From NCBI RefSeq assembly GCF_004005375.1, contig NZ_RZUF01000007.1, forward strand, positions 1 through 64,000: a DNA stretch of 64,000 nt, given 5' to 3'. Position numbers and translations under genes: made by a program. Below the pieces are notes generated by a model. The model searched no databases, was not told where the DNA came from, and worked only from the letters and a program-made list of their open reading frames with translations. Of this stretch, positions 52,402 to 62,058 are shown one piece after another. Positions within the stretch are counted from its first letter, which is position 1. Each line of letters begins with the position of its first letter. The stretch is from Rheinheimera sediminis. GTDB lineage: Bacteria; Pseudomonadota; Gammaproteobacteria; Enterobacterales; Alteromonadaceae.

Positions 52402-53456
52402 AACTGACAACAGGTTTAAACGTCCAGCTCATTATTACTATGGCGCTGGTTTTGTTCGCCGCCCGCATATTCAGTATGCTCGGCACAGCAGGCTTTTATA
52501 TGGTGATGCATGAGTGGGCACCTGAATACACCTCATCCAGCGGAGACGGACCGACCTGGGTCGAATGGACATGGTTGGTCAGTTTTACCTTTATCCTGAT
52601 GGGTCTGTCTGCTTTTGTTGCTTTTAAATTCGCACAACGTATTTTATTACCTGTCAACGCTGTAGCTGATAATTTGCGTAAAATAGCGCAGGGGGATTTA
52701 AGTGCCAGGGTGGAGTTGAATAAATCCCCTGTGGGAGAAACTGCAACTCTGGTCAGTGATTTTAATATTATGGCTCAACGACTTGATACTATGGCCAGAG
52801 AGCGGGCTTTCTGGAATGCAGCCATAGCTCATGAATTGCGAACTCCCGTGACTATTTTAAGAGGCCGGATCCAAGGTCTGGCAGAGGGCGTATTTGAACC
52901 ATCAGAAAAGTTATTTCAGAATTTATTAACCCAAATTGAAAACCTGAGTTATTTGATTGAAGACTTAAGGGTGGTGGGGTTAGTTGAAAATGGGCAACTA
53001 AGGCTAAACAAAGAGCCGGTGCTGCTATCTGCTGAGGTAGAGTCTGTGGTCCATGCGTTCAGAAATATCCTGGCCAAAGCAGGGCTCGAAGTCTCAGTTA
53101 ATCTTGACCCTGGTGCGGTTCAATGTGACGTGGTCAGAATTCGACAAGCCCTAATGGCGCTGCTTGATAATGCGCTAAAGTATGCGAATCCAGGTTCTCT
53201 ACATGTTACTTTACAAATTGATTCAGATACCTGCCATCTGAGTGTTGAAGACAGTGGTCCTGGTTTGCCTGAAGAATTTGTGTCCAGTGTCTTTAATGCT
53301 TTTGAACAAACTCATCGTCATCCTACCTCTGACGAAAAAGGCAGTGGCTTGGGATTAGCTGTTGTCAAAGCTATTGCTGTTGCTCATGGCGGACAAGCAC
53401 TTTGTGCGTCGTCAGCCTTGGGTGGGACTGCATTCAGGCTAAACTGGCCTGCTTAA
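52398..53456 (+). CDS. Sensor histidine kinase, AdeS/BaeS-like
   Basis: A 352-residue membrane kinase. Two membrane segments (about 8-36 and 57-78) flank a very short periplasmic loop of about 20 residues. A HAMP domain follows (FAQRILLPVNAVADNLRKI). The dimerisation helix has FWNAAIAHELRTPVTILRGR with His145, very like AdeS. The ATPase part has an N box (ALLDNALKYAN), G1 (VEDSGPGLP) and G2 (GSGLGLAVVKAI). A GTG start at 52398 overlaps the regulator's TGA. With so short a loop, it may sense a signal within the membrane. Confidence 0.92.
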   Translation: MKLTTGLNVQLIITMALVLFAARIFSMLGTAGFYMVMHEWAPEYTSSSGDGPTWVEWTWLVSFTFILMGLSAFVAFKFAQRILLPVNAVADNLRKIAQGDLSARVELNKSPVGETATLVSDFNIMAQRLDTMARERAFWNAAIAHELRTPVTILRGRIQGLAEGVFEPSEKLFQNLLTQIENLSYLIEDLRVVGLVENGQLRLNKEPVLLSAEVESVVHAFRNILAKAGLEVSVNLDPGAVQCDVVRIRQALMALLDNALKYANPGSLHVTLQIDSDTCHLSVEDSGPGLPEEFVSSVFNAFEQTHRHPTSDEKGSGLGLAVVKAIAVAHGGQALCASSALGGTAFRLNWPA

Positions 53457-53681
53457 ACTTTTGCCTCTAAAAGCATTATTTAAATTATGTAGCTTAACCC
53501 AAGGCTTGGTTGAACCAAACTATCCGTTGATCCTAATCAGAAATACGCTCTGCAGTTAAAAGATCTTTGGACAGTTTTCAGGTGAAGGTATAAAGTTCTT
53601 TCGCTTGGAATTGTAAAGTTTTATCAGGCAGTTCCGTAACTTATGATAATTCAGTGAAGTCTGTACTGCAGATTGGAAGCT

Positions 53682-54701
53682 ATGGCGGTTAAAAAACCTA
53701 CGATCAAAGATGTGGCCCGGCTGGCGGGTGTCTCCTTCAAAAGTGTGTCCAGAGTGGTGAATAACGAAGCCTGGGTCAGCGATGAAGTCAGAACCAAAGT
53801 ACAGGCTGTGATTGAACAACTGAATTATCAGCCGAACCGCACAGCCAGGCTGATGCGCACTGCACCTTTTTCTTTGGCTTTTGTCTATGACAATCCTAAC
53901 AGCCACTATGTAATTGAAATGCAAAACGGTATTTTGACAGAGTGCCGCGAAAAAGGTTTTGAGTTGGTGATCCATCCGACAGATTCGGCATCGGATCAGG
54001 TACGACATGAACTCACCAGTATGATTGGTACCAATCTGGTGGGAGGCGTGATCCTGACACCGCCTCTGTCAGAAAGCACAACACTGGTGCAGCAACTGCT
54101 GGAACAGCAAGCCAAAGTGGTACGTATAGTGTCAGGTGCTGAACCACCGGATGAACTGTGCCCGACCATTTATGTGGATGATGAAGCCGCAGGGCAAGCC
54201 ATTACGGAACATCTGTTAGACCAAGGCCACAGACATATTGCCTTTTTGGGTTATCACAAGGACCATAAATCGTCATTAGGCCGTTATCGTGGTTATTGTG
54301 CTGCGCTGCACCATGCTGGTTTTGCGGTGGAAGATGAGTTGGTGATTTCTGGTCATTTTACCTTCGATTCCGGCGTGCAAATGACAGAGCAATTATTACA
54401 ACAAAGTAATAAAGTAACCGCACTTTTTGGCTGTAACGATGAAATTGCAGCCGGTGCTTTGTATGCAGCCCGCAAACGTCAACTGGCAGTGCCAGAAGAT
54501 TTATCCATAGTAGGTTTTGAAAACAGTCCTTTCTCCCGCCAGACCTGGCCTGGTTTAACCACAGTGCATCAACCTAATGCCGAAATAGCAGCCAGAGCCG
54601 CAGCTATGCTGATATCTTTGATGCTTGAACCTGAACAAACACCAAAGCATTGTGGTTTTAAATTGCAACTCGTCTTAAGAGACTCTGTCTCTCCAATCTA
54701 A
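53682..54701 (+). CDS. nagR: LacI family regulator of N-acetylglucosamine use
   Basis: A LacI-type protein of 339 residues. The DNA-binding part is TIKDVARLAGVSFKSVSRVV and the effector domain starts about residue 60 (FSLAFVYDNPNSHYVIEM). The ATG at 53682 follows TTGGAAGCT. It is followed by a promoter region with two NagR-like palindromes and then a GlcNAc gene set on the same strand. A LacI-type NagR controlling nagX, nagK, nagB-II, nagA and TonB receptors is known from Shewanella and other Alteromonadales, so the symbol is given by context and family. The likely inducer is GlcNAc-6-phosphate. Confidence 0.85.
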   Translation: MAVKKPTIKDVARLAGVSFKSVSRVVNNEAWVSDEVRTKVQAVIEQLNYQPNRTARLMRTAPFSLAFVYDNPNSHYVIEMQNGILTECREKGFELVIHPTDSASDQVRHELTSMIGTNLVGGVILTPPLSESTTLVQQLLEQQAKVVRIVSGAEPPDELCPTIYVDDEAAGQAITEHLLDQGHRHIAFLGYHKDHKSSLGRYRGYCAALHHAGFAVEDELVISGHFTFDSGVQMTEQLLQQSNKVTALFGCNDEIAAGALYAARKRQLAVPEDLSIVGFENSPFSRQTWPGLTTVHQPNAEIAARAAAMLISLMLEPEQTPKHCGFKLQLVLRDSVSPI

Positions 54702-54734
54702 TAAACTCATTATAAATCAATCTAATAAAATCAT

Positions 54735-54772
54735 TGTCAACGTTGTCAGATTTTTTATTGACAACGTTGACA
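54735..54772. promoter_or_regulatory. Two NagR-type operators upstream of the nag TonB receptor
   Basis: TGTCAACGTTGTCA (54735-54748) and TGACAACGTTGACA (54759-54772) are exact reverse complements of each other, 24 bases apart. Both contain the ACGT/CG-centred dyad of LacI-family sites. TTGACA at 54758-54763 could be a -35 box, with TAATTT at 54782-54787 as a weak -10. Confidence 0.78.
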
Positions 54773-54883
54773 GTCTGGTGCTAATTTAAATTCAGAGTGA
54801 TGAATAAATCACCGTTCAGAAAGCTCCGGATAAAGGAACAGACGATCACAAAAATAATGATTGGCAACAAAGAGAGCACAGGC

Positions 54884-57541
54884 ATGAACAGGTTGAATCA
54901 GCATCCTTTTGGGAAAAAAACACTACTAGCTTCAATTTTGGCAACTTTATTTGTACCAGCCGTAAGCTATGCGCAGGACAAAGCGGCTGAAGAAGAAAAT
55001 GTTGAAGTGATACAGGTCAGTTTTCGTGGCAGCCTGGCAGCGGCTGCGGACATCAAACGTCAGGACACTAAGGTGACTGACGCCATCACCACCGAAGACA
55101 TAGGTAAGTTTCCAAGCGAAAACATTGCGGAAGCTATTCAGCGCATTCCGGGCGTACAAATTTCTAACGTCAATGGCCGTGGCTCAACCATCAGTGTGCG
55201 TGGCTTAGGTTCTCAGTATGCCCGCACCACTTTAAACGGCCAAACCATGGCCAGTGCAGATTTCACCAGTGGTTTTCGTTTTGACATTATTCAAACCGAA
55301 CTGGCGTCCACCATTGAAGTGATTAAATCACCAACAGCCAATATGGACGCGGGTGGTTTATCCGGTACTATCAACATTGACACCGCATCGCCTTTGTCCT
55401 TCAGCGAGCGCAAAATTTTACTGTCAGGCAAAGGTCAGTACTCTGAGTTTTCTCCAACCGACGATGTCACACCAAAAGCCAATGCGACTTATATCGACCA
55501 GTTTGCCAATAACACTGTAGGCGTACTGTTGAACTTTGGTTATCAGGAACTGGATGACAGGGTAGACAACTTCTGGATGGATCGCTGGTTTGTTGATTCA
55601 GCCACAGATGAAGTGACACCGCGCCGTCCTCGTTACCGCCGTATTGACCGCGAAACAGAGCGTGAACTCTTTAACGGTACAGTGCAGTGGAAACCAACTA
55701 GTGCATTTGAAGCTAAGCTAACCACTGTTTATGCAGGTGACGATACCAAGCAGGACTTAAATCAGCAGGTATTTCTGTTTAATGCTAACCAAATCACACG
55801 TTTAGGCGATGCGGTTAATGGCGTTTACAACAGTATTCAGATTGATAGCTTCACCACTGAAAACAACCGTCAGATGGAAGATAAAGACGCCACTTCAGAA
55901 GCTTATACCTTAGAGCTGGATTACGATTGGCAAGATTGGACCTTCAGCAGTGTGTTGCATCATACCGCAGGTGAAGCGACGCATAATGAAGAAGCAGCTA
56001 TTCTGGCAACTGTGATTTCACGTGCTACCTTGGATATTACCGACCCGTCCAATATCAGTTTTAATATTGCGGATAATCTGGCTGATCCGGCTTTATATCC
56101 AGCAGTGATGCCTCGTAACGAGTATCCAAATGGTGCAAGCCGTTTGATGGCGTCGGACGAAAGCGCAGTGCAGTTTGATGCTGAGCGAGGGCTTGAACTG
56201 GGCTGGCTCACCAGTGTATCTGCTGGTGTCAAATACCGTAACGAAACCATGGATCGCGCAGTCTACCGTACTGACAGAGCAGCTATTGGTGATGCTGACC
56301 CGGCAGACTTACCTTCAATGGCCACATATGGTTATATAGTGTCTGATTTCCTTGATAACACAATGGACATTCAGCACAGCTGGATAGCGCCTAATATTCA
56401 GGCTTACCGCGACGCGTTAGATGCCGAGGGTGTAACAGTACCGACTTTATTTGCCGCTCAATCCAGCTACTCTATCGATCAAAGTATTACATCAGCCTAC
56501 CTGATGACAGACTTTGAAACCGAACTGAGCGGTTTGCCTCTGCGCGGTAACATTGGTGGCCGCTATGAGCGCACCGAGCGTGATATTAATACCTATATCA
56601 CTGGCGACACTCATCCGGACAATGGGGAAATTAGACTGGCGATAGGTGAAACGACCCAAAGCTTCAATTATGACAACTTCCTGCCAAGTGCCAACTTGGT
56701 GCTGGAGTTAAATGACGATATGCAAGTGCGTCTGGCGGCAGCTAAAGTACTGGTTCGTCCTATGTTAACCTCCAACACTCAGTTGGCAGCCTCTGAAACC
56801 TCAGCTGCTAACTCCTTTGGTTCCCGCACTTACACAGTGAACCTGGGCCAACCTGAGCTGGCTGCTTTGACTGCCAATCAGCTGGATTTAGGCTGGGAGT
56901 GGTATTACAGCGAAGGTGATTCCTTCACCGTGAACCTGTTTCAGAAAGACATCAAAAACGGCACTGTCAGTGAGTTGGTTTGCCCTGATCAGTACAATGG
57001 CACCAGCTTGAGCATGTCAGGTTCTGACTGTGTCGACAGCGTTGGCAATATCTATGACATCACCGCTATTTATAACGACAGCTCAAAGTTGACGGTTAAA
57101 GGGTATGAAGTGGGTTGGAACCAGGGGCTTGATCACTGGATACCAGTACCAGGTTTCGGCTTAAGTTCTAACTACACCCGTATTTTGGTGGATGAAAGCG
57201 AAGGCTTTACGCTGACCAACTCGTCAGAGCAAACCTGGAACATTACAGGCTATTGGGAAAATGATCATTACAGTGCCCGGGTTTCATTGAATCACCGCAG
57301 TCCTTATGTACAGGACAGCAGCGATGCATTTTTTGCTCGTGAGGGCCGCGTTGTTGAAGGTCGCAATCAGATTGACGTACTGTTAGGCTGGAATATCAGC
57401 GAGCAGTGGTCAGTGCGTTTTGGTGCATTGAACCTCAATGGCAAAGACGAAGAAGCCTATCGTGATGAGCTGACCCGTGCCTGGCAAACGACCAGCGTGA
57501 TTGGCCGTAGTTACTACCTGGGAGCGAATTTCAGTCTGTAA
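54884..57541 (+). CDS. TonB-dependent receptor of the nag regulon (GlcNAc-oligosaccharide uptake)
   Basis: An outer-membrane receptor of 885 residues of the Caulobacter type. The ATG at 54884 starts a good signal peptide (TLLASILATLFVPAVSYAQ); upstream in-frame ATGs at 54797 and 54857 would add polar residues before it. A TonB-box-like segment (ENVEVIQVSFRGSL) leads into the plug domain with KFPSENIAEAIQRIPGVQIS, TISVRGLGSQYARTTLNG and LSGTINIDTASPLSF. The beta-barrel ends in SYYLGANFSL. Two NagR operators precede it. The ligand is probably an alpha-linked GlcNAc oligosaccharide, given the GH89 gene next to it. Confidence 0.93.
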   Translation: MNRLNQHPFGKKTLLASILATLFVPAVSYAQDKAAEEENVEVIQVSFRGSLAAAADIKRQDTKVTDAITTEDIGKFPSENIAEAIQRIPGVQISNVNGRGSTISVRGLGSQYARTTLNGQTMASADFTSGFRFDIIQTELASTIEVIKSPTANMDAGGLSGTINIDTASPLSFSERKILLSGKGQYSEFSPTDDVTPKANATYIDQFANNTVGVLLNFGYQELDDRVDNFWMDRWFVDSATDEVTPRRPRYRRIDRETERELFNGTVQWKPTSAFEAKLTTVYAGDDTKQDLNQQVFLFNANQITRLGDAVNGVYNSIQIDSFTTENNRQMEDKDATSEAYTLELDYDWQDWTFSSVLHHTAGEATHNEEAAILATVISRATLDITDPSNISFNIADNLADPALYPAVMPRNEYPNGASRLMASDESAVQFDAERGLELGWLTSVSAGVKYRNETMDRAVYRTDRAAIGDADPADLPSMATYGYIVSDFLDNTMDIQHSWIAPNIQAYRDALDAEGVTVPTLFAAQSSYSIDQSITSAYLMTDFETELSGLPLRGNIGGRYERTERDINTYITGDTHPDNGEIRLAIGETTQSFNYDNFLPSANLVLELNDDMQVRLAAAKVLVRPMLTSNTQLAASETSAANSFGSRTYTVNLGQPELAALTANQLDLGWEWYYSEGDSFTVNLFQKDIKNGTVSELVCPDQYNGTSLSMSGSDCVDSVGNIYDITAIYNDSSKLTVKGYEVGWNQGLDHWIPVPGFGLSSNYTRILVDESEGFTLTNSSEQTWNITGYWENDHYSARVSLNHRSPYVQDSSDAFFAREGRVVEGRNQIDVLLGWNISEQWSVRFGALNLNGKDEEAYRDELTRAWQTTSVIGRSYYLGANFSL

Positions 57542-57553
57542 GTACTGCAGCAG

Positions 57554-57580
57554 GAGCCGGCAACATCTGTCGGCTCTTTA
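57554..57580 (+). terminator. Hairpin between the TonB receptor and GH89 genes
   Basis: GAGCCG (57554-57559) pairs with CGGCTC (57571-57576), followed by TTTATT. The stem is short, so it may cut down rather than stop transcription into the GH89 gene. Confidence 0.6.
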
Positions 57581-57628
57581 TTGATCAAATCTTTTGAGAG
57601 CAAATGATGACAAGAAGGAAAAAAAACC

Positions 57629-59941
57629 ATGTATTTGCCTAAGTTTCGTCTTAGTCTGGCGGCCTGCTGTGTGGTGACAGGACTGTTGAGTGGTTGCTCT
57701 CCGGCTCAAACGCCGCAAGGAGCAGCATCGCAACAAACATCGGCGCAGCAAACTCAAACGAAGAGCACCGACGTTGCAAAATCAACTCAGTCAGACAGCA
57801 CAACAGTTAAACCAGTTCGGGAACTATTTGAGCGTGTCGCTGGTAAAGCGGTACCCAATGTCCATTTTAACCTGGTGCAAGATGACCAGACCGATTGGTA
57901 TCAGGTCGAAGCCCGCGACGGCCAGCTGTATGTCAGTGCCAATGCGCTGACCGCTTTAAGTTACGGTACTTACGAATATTTGCGTCAAATTGGGGCTATG
58001 TCGGTCAGTTGGGAAGGTAATCGTATCGCGTTACCTGAAACATTTGCCGATTATCAGCCTGAGCGGGTCAGCTCTTTATTTACCCAACGTGCATATCTGA
58101 ACGTTTGCGCTTATGGCTATACGACACCCTGGTGGGGCTGGACCCGCTGGGAGCAGGAACTGGATTGGATGGCGTTGCATGGGGTGAATAACCCTGTGGC
58201 TATGGAAGGTCAGGAATTTGTCTGGCAACAACTCTGGCGTGAGTTTGGGGTGAAAGACGAAGAACTTGCGGGTTATTTCTCAGGCCCGGCTTTTACGCCC
58301 TGGCAGCGGATGGGCAATATTGAAGGCCACGAAGGCCCATTGCCTGACGCGTACATAGAGAAAAAACGTCAGCTGCAAAAACAAATTATGGCGCGTATGG
58401 CCGACTACGGCATGAAACCTGTGGTACCGGCATTCTCAGGTTATGTGCCTAAGCAATTTAAAACCTTATTCCCGCAAGCGAAAATTTCCGCTATGCCCAC
58501 CTGGTCAGGCTTTGCGAATGAAACCTATTGGCTGGACCCGGCCGATCCACTTTTTGCTAAAGTAGCCAAACGTTTTATTGAGCTGTATAACGCCGAATAT
58601 GGCGAGCAGCAGTATTACCTGCTGGATGCCTTTAATGAAATGTTGCCTCCTGTGTCCAAAGATAAGCGTTATCAGGATTTAGCAGGCTACGGCAAGGCGT
58701 TGTATCAGTCGCTGGCCCAATCTGTGCCCAATGCCACCTGGGTGATGCAAGGCTGGATGTTTGGTTCGGATCAGCATTTTTGGGATCTGAAATCTATCGA
58801 AGCCTTTTTAAGCAAAGTGCCGGACCACAAACTGATGATCCACGATATCGGCAACGACCGATTTGATGTCTGGCAAAAAGCCAAAGGTTTTTACAACAAA
58901 GACTGGGTTTTTGGTTTTATTCATAATTACGGTGGCAGTAACCCTGTTTATGCCGACTTTGATTACTACAAAGAAAAAGTCGATACGGCTTTACACCATG
59001 CCGACAAAGGCAACCTGACCGGTTACGGCGTGTTCCCTGAAGGCATTCACGGCACCTCAGTGGCCTATGAATATATGTTTGACGTGGCCTGGCAAGGGCA
59101 GGCAACAGCGACCAGTGATTGGTTAGCACATTACCTGAAAGCCCGTTACGGCGCTGTGAGTCCTGCTTTATTGTCGGCCTGGAATAAGCTCTATAAAGCT
59201 GTATTCAGCACTAAGTACTGGGAACCACGCTGGTGGGAAGGTTCTGCCGGAGCTTACCTGTTGTTTAAAAGGCCTTCGCTGGATTATCTGCGTTACTCCG
59301 GAGCTCCGGGTAATCTGGTGTTGTTGGATCAGGCGCTTCGTGAACTGGTGGCTTTGCCTGAAAACGAGCGCAGTGAATTACTCAAGTATGACCTGATTGA
59401 TCTAACCCGTCATGCCGTGACTCAGCATATAGATATGTTGCTACAACACAGCATGTTGGCTTATCAGCAGGGCGATATCAAGCAAGGTGATGACTGGCGG
59501 CAGCAGGCCAAAGCTTTAATACTGGGCGTGGATGCGCTGATCGGTGGCCAACAAGAAAGCTTACACAGCTGGGTGAAAGAGGCACGTGACTATGCGGAAA
59601 CACCGGAGCTGGCGGCATTGTACGAGCGTAACGCCAGACGTCAGGTGACCAGTTGGGGTGGACTGAAGCTGAAAGACTACGCGTCCAAAGCCTGGCAGGG
59701 CATGTATGCTGATTTTTATCTGCCACGTTGGGAGCTGATGTTTGATGCACAGCGCAAAGCTGCTCAAGAGGGCAAGGCTTTGGATAAAGCCGCCGTAGAG
59801 CAAGAACTGGTCGATTGGGAAGCTGCCTGGCTGGATCAGCCAATAAAAGCAGCATCAGCTCAACCTGCAGACGCTTTTGCAGCAGTGGCCGCGTTGCAGG
59901 CGTTGGTCACTGCCAGCAAAGCTCCACCTTCCAATCTGTAA
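57629..59941 (+). CDS. GH89 alpha-N-acetylglucosaminidase, lipoprotein
   Basis: A 770-residue homologue of human NAGLU. The leader ends VTGLLSGCSPAQ with a lipobox Cys23, followed by a Gln/Thr-rich linker to about residue 60. The NAGLU N-terminal domain leads into the TIM barrel with NVCAYGYTTPWWGWTRWEQE and EGQEFVWQQLW. The probable catalytic acids are Glu337 in LLDAFNEMLPP and Glu471 in YGVFPEGIHGTS, spaced as in NAGLU. A helical C-terminal domain ends the protein. It removes terminal alpha-linked GlcNAc, as in heparan-type glycans or mucin O-glycans. It follows the nag TonB receptor and precedes nagX. Confidence 0.95.
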   Translation: MYLPKFRLSLAACCVVTGLLSGCSPAQTPQGAASQQTSAQQTQTKSTDVAKSTQSDSTTVKPVRELFERVAGKAVPNVHFNLVQDDQTDWYQVEARDGQLYVSANALTALSYGTYEYLRQIGAMSVSWEGNRIALPETFADYQPERVSSLFTQRAYLNVCAYGYTTPWWGWTRWEQELDWMALHGVNNPVAMEGQEFVWQQLWREFGVKDEELAGYFSGPAFTPWQRMGNIEGHEGPLPDAYIEKKRQLQKQIMARMADYGMKPVVPAFSGYVPKQFKTLFPQAKISAMPTWSGFANETYWLDPADPLFAKVAKRFIELYNAEYGEQQYYLLDAFNEMLPPVSKDKRYQDLAGYGKALYQSLAQSVPNATWVMQGWMFGSDQHFWDLKSIEAFLSKVPDHKLMIHDIGNDRFDVWQKAKGFYNKDWVFGFIHNYGGSNPVYADFDYYKEKVDTALHHADKGNLTGYGVFPEGIHGTSVAYEYMFDVAWQGQATATSDWLAHYLKARYGAVSPALLSAWNKLYKAVFSTKYWEPRWWEGSAGAYLLFKRPSLDYLRYSGAPGNLVLLDQALRELVALPENERSELLKYDLIDLTRHAVTQHIDMLLQHSMLAYQQGDIKQGDDWRQQAKALILGVDALIGGQQESLHSWVKEARDYAETPELAALYERNARRQVTSWGGLKLKDYASKAWQGMYADFYLPRWELMFDAQRKAAQEGKALDKAAVEQELVDWEAAWLDQPIKAASAQPADAFAAVAALQALVTASKAPPSNL

Positions 59942-60006
59942 CAGGTCTCTAACTTTTTAACTTGCGCTGTGTGCTCTTGCTAAGGGCGACACAGCAGGAA
60001 CTTTCT

Positions 60007-61083
60007 ATGCAAGCACAACGTTTACTGGCGTTAGATTTATTTCGGGGTCTGACCATTATTCTGATGATTATGGTCAACAGCCCCAATACCTATGGCGAAT
60101 TTTCCCATGCCTATTGGGATGGTGTGACTTTCGCTGATTTTATTTTCCCATTTTTCCTGATCATTGTAGGTGTAGCAATCGCCATCGGCATGAGGCCTGT
60201 AGAGCGCAGCGCTGAAGCATTATCAGCACTACGGCTTAAAGTATTGCGTCGTAGCCTGATCATGTTTGGTTTAGGGATTGTCGTCAACCTGATGTATTTG
60301 AAGTTTGCTGATATCCGTATTTTGGGTGTGCTGCAGCGTATTGCAGTGGTCTATCTGGTGTGCTCCTTTTTGGCCATGCAGTGCAGCAGCAAACGCCTGA
60401 TGCAAATTATGGGGTTTATTCTGGTCAGCTATTGGCTGTTGATTTTACTGGTGCCAGCCCCTGGTTTAGTCGCAGGTCAGTTGGAGCGCGGGGCTAACCT
60501 GATCAACTGGTTCGACAGTGTCTTTTTACCCGGTATGTTGTGGCGCGGCAGCTGGGATCCGGAAGGTATTCTGAGTACCTATCCTGCCATTGCCAGTGGT
60601 TTATTTGGTGTGCTGATGGGGCGGCTGGTGCTGGCTTATAAACAACAATTGCCGCAACTGGTGATGTCGCTGTTTGTGTTGGGTTTCTGCAGCTTTTTAC
60701 TTGGTTGTCTGTGGAGCTTGTTTTTCCCCTTTATTAAGCAAATCTGGAGCAGCTCTTTTGTCCTGGTCACAAGCGGCATGGCGAGTATGGTGCTGGCGCT
60801 GCTGATTTGGTTCTCTGATGTCAAAGGGTATCAGCAATGTAGTCGTATTCCGTTGATATTTGGTGCCAACGCCATAGTAGCTTATGTGCTGCACGTAGCT
60901 ATGGAGAAACTACTGGAAGTGCCGGTAGCAGGCCAGTCAGTGCATGGTATTTATCAGCACTGGGTCGAGACTTTAGGCTGGAACCAGTTTTTCAGCGTCG
61001 GCGTTTGGATCGCCGCTTTTCTGGTGCTCTGTTACCTGCCGGTCTGGTGGCTGTATCAGCGCAAAATTTTCGTAAAAATTTAA
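60007..61083 (+). CDS. nagX: NagX, multi-pass membrane protein (DUF5009/HGSNAT-like)
   Basis: An inner-membrane protein of 358 residues with about ten hydrophobic segments. LLALDLFRGLTIILMIMVNS near the N terminus, WDGVTFADFIFPFFLIIVG, LRRSLIMFGLGIVVNLMYL and RILGVLQRIAVVYLVCSF are conserved in the acyltransferase-like family that includes human heparan-alpha-glucosaminide N-acetyltransferase. In nag regulons of Alteromonadales the protein is thought to help GlcNAc cross the inner membrane, but this is not settled. The ATG at 60007 has AGGAACTTTCT before it. No nagP permease is seen in the window. Confidence 0.9.
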   Translation: MQAQRLLALDLFRGLTIILMIMVNSPNTYGEFSHAYWDGVTFADFIFPFFLIIVGVAIAIGMRPVERSAEALSALRLKVLRRSLIMFGLGIVVNLMYLKFADIRILGVLQRIAVVYLVCSFLAMQCSSKRLMQIMGFILVSYWLLILLVPAPGLVAGQLERGANLINWFDSVFLPGMLWRGSWDPEGILSTYPAIASGLFGVLMGRLVLAYKQQLPQLVMSLFVLGFCSFLLGCLWSLFFPFIKQIWSSSFVLVTSGMASMVLALLIWFSDVKGYQQCSRIPLIFGANAIVAYVLHVAMEKLLEVPVAGQSVHGIYQHWVETLGWNQFFSVGVWIAAFLVLCYLPVWWLYQRKIFVKI

Positions 61084-61167
61084 TAGCTTCAGGTGTAGCA
61101 GATCAGCTGGTTTTTCCAGCTGGTATGCCCTTGGTTTGCCCAAAAACTCGCCTGAAAGGGGATTATC

Positions 61168-62058
61168 GTGCAGCAAAACGAACAACTTTTTATTGGTATA
61201 GATGGCGGCGGCACTAAGTGTAAGGCCAGGCTGGAAAGTAGTAATGGTGTTTTATTGGCAGAAGCTGTGACAGGGCCTGCTAATCCGGCGACAGATTTTG
61301 CTTTGGCAGTGGATTCTATACTGCAAGCCTGTCAGCAGGTCGTGCAGCAGGCCGGTTATACCGAAAGCGCTTTGGCTTGTTGTCATGTGGTGATGGGTTT
61401 GGCTGGGGTGAATGTGCCCAGAGTGCAAAGTCAGATGCAAAACTGGTCTCATCCTTTTGCTGGTTTAACAGTCACCACAGATTTGCACATTGCCTGTCTT
61501 GGTGCTCATGCTGGGCAGGATGGCGCCATTTTAATTACCGGCACAGGCACAGCGGCTTTTTCTAAGGTAGACAATCAGCAGTTTTTATTCAGTGCTCAGG
61601 GTTTTCCGCTGGGAGACCGCAGCAGCGGCGCCTGGTTTGGCTGGCAGGCCGTGTGCGCCACTTTGGATTGCCTGGATGGCTTAACCGATGAGACAGAGCT
61701 GACCAAAACCATTTGCCGGACTTTAGGTGTTAATAGCAATACGGACCTTATCAGCTGCTGTATCAGCTACAAGGCAACAGACTATGCCCAGTTAGCGCCG
61801 CTGGTACTGAGGTACCAACAGCTTGGCGACTCTGTAGCTTTGGATATCACCAGCCGCGCTCTGGATTATGTTCAGGCGTTAGTACAACGCTTACTGAAAA
61901 CAGCAGCGCCCCGTATCGCCATGATAGGTGGTCTGGCTCCATTTTTAGCCGACTTATTACCTGATGAATTACAGCAACAGCTCAGCCCAGTGCTGGGCCC
62001 CCCTGAGGTTGGCGCAGTGGCGCTCGCCCGACAGCTTTTTGCGGAGAAAACAGCATGA
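61168..62058 (+). CDS. nagK: N-acetylglucosamine kinase, BadF/BadG/BcrA/BcrD ATPase family
   Basis: A sugar kinase of 296 residues with the ASKHA fold. The phosphate-1 motif is FIGIDGGGTKCKARLE, followed by DGAILITGTGTAAF (phosphate 2/adenosine region) and GFPLGDRSSGAWFGWQA. It is of the same group as human NAGK and the NagK of Shewanella, making GlcNAc-6-phosphate. Translation starts at a GTG (61168) after AAAGGGG. It overlaps the next gene by four bases. Confidence 0.9.
   Translation: MQQNEQLFIGIDGGGTKCKARLESSNGVLLAEAVTGPANPATDFALAVDSILQACQQVVQQAGYTESALACCHVVMGLAGVNVPRVQSQMQNWSHPFAGLTVTTDLHIACLGAHAGQDGAILITGTGTAAFSKVDNQQFLFSAQGFPLGDRSSGAWFGWQAVCATLDCLDGLTDETELTKTICRTLGVNSNTDLISCCISYKATDYAQLAPLVLRYQQLGDSVALDITSRALDYVQALVQRLLKTAAPRIAMIGGLAPFLADLLPDELQQQLSPVLGPPEVGAVALARQLFAEKTA

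Noticed and set aside
53556-54008. 150-residue open frame on the minus strand over the nagR start
   Set aside because: It lies antisense to a clear LacI regulator, has no recognisable domain and no ribosome site; a shadow of the real gene.
59478-59855. 125-residue minus-strand frame inside GH89
   Set aside because: Antisense shadow, Pro/Arg/Leu-rich without a recognisable fold.
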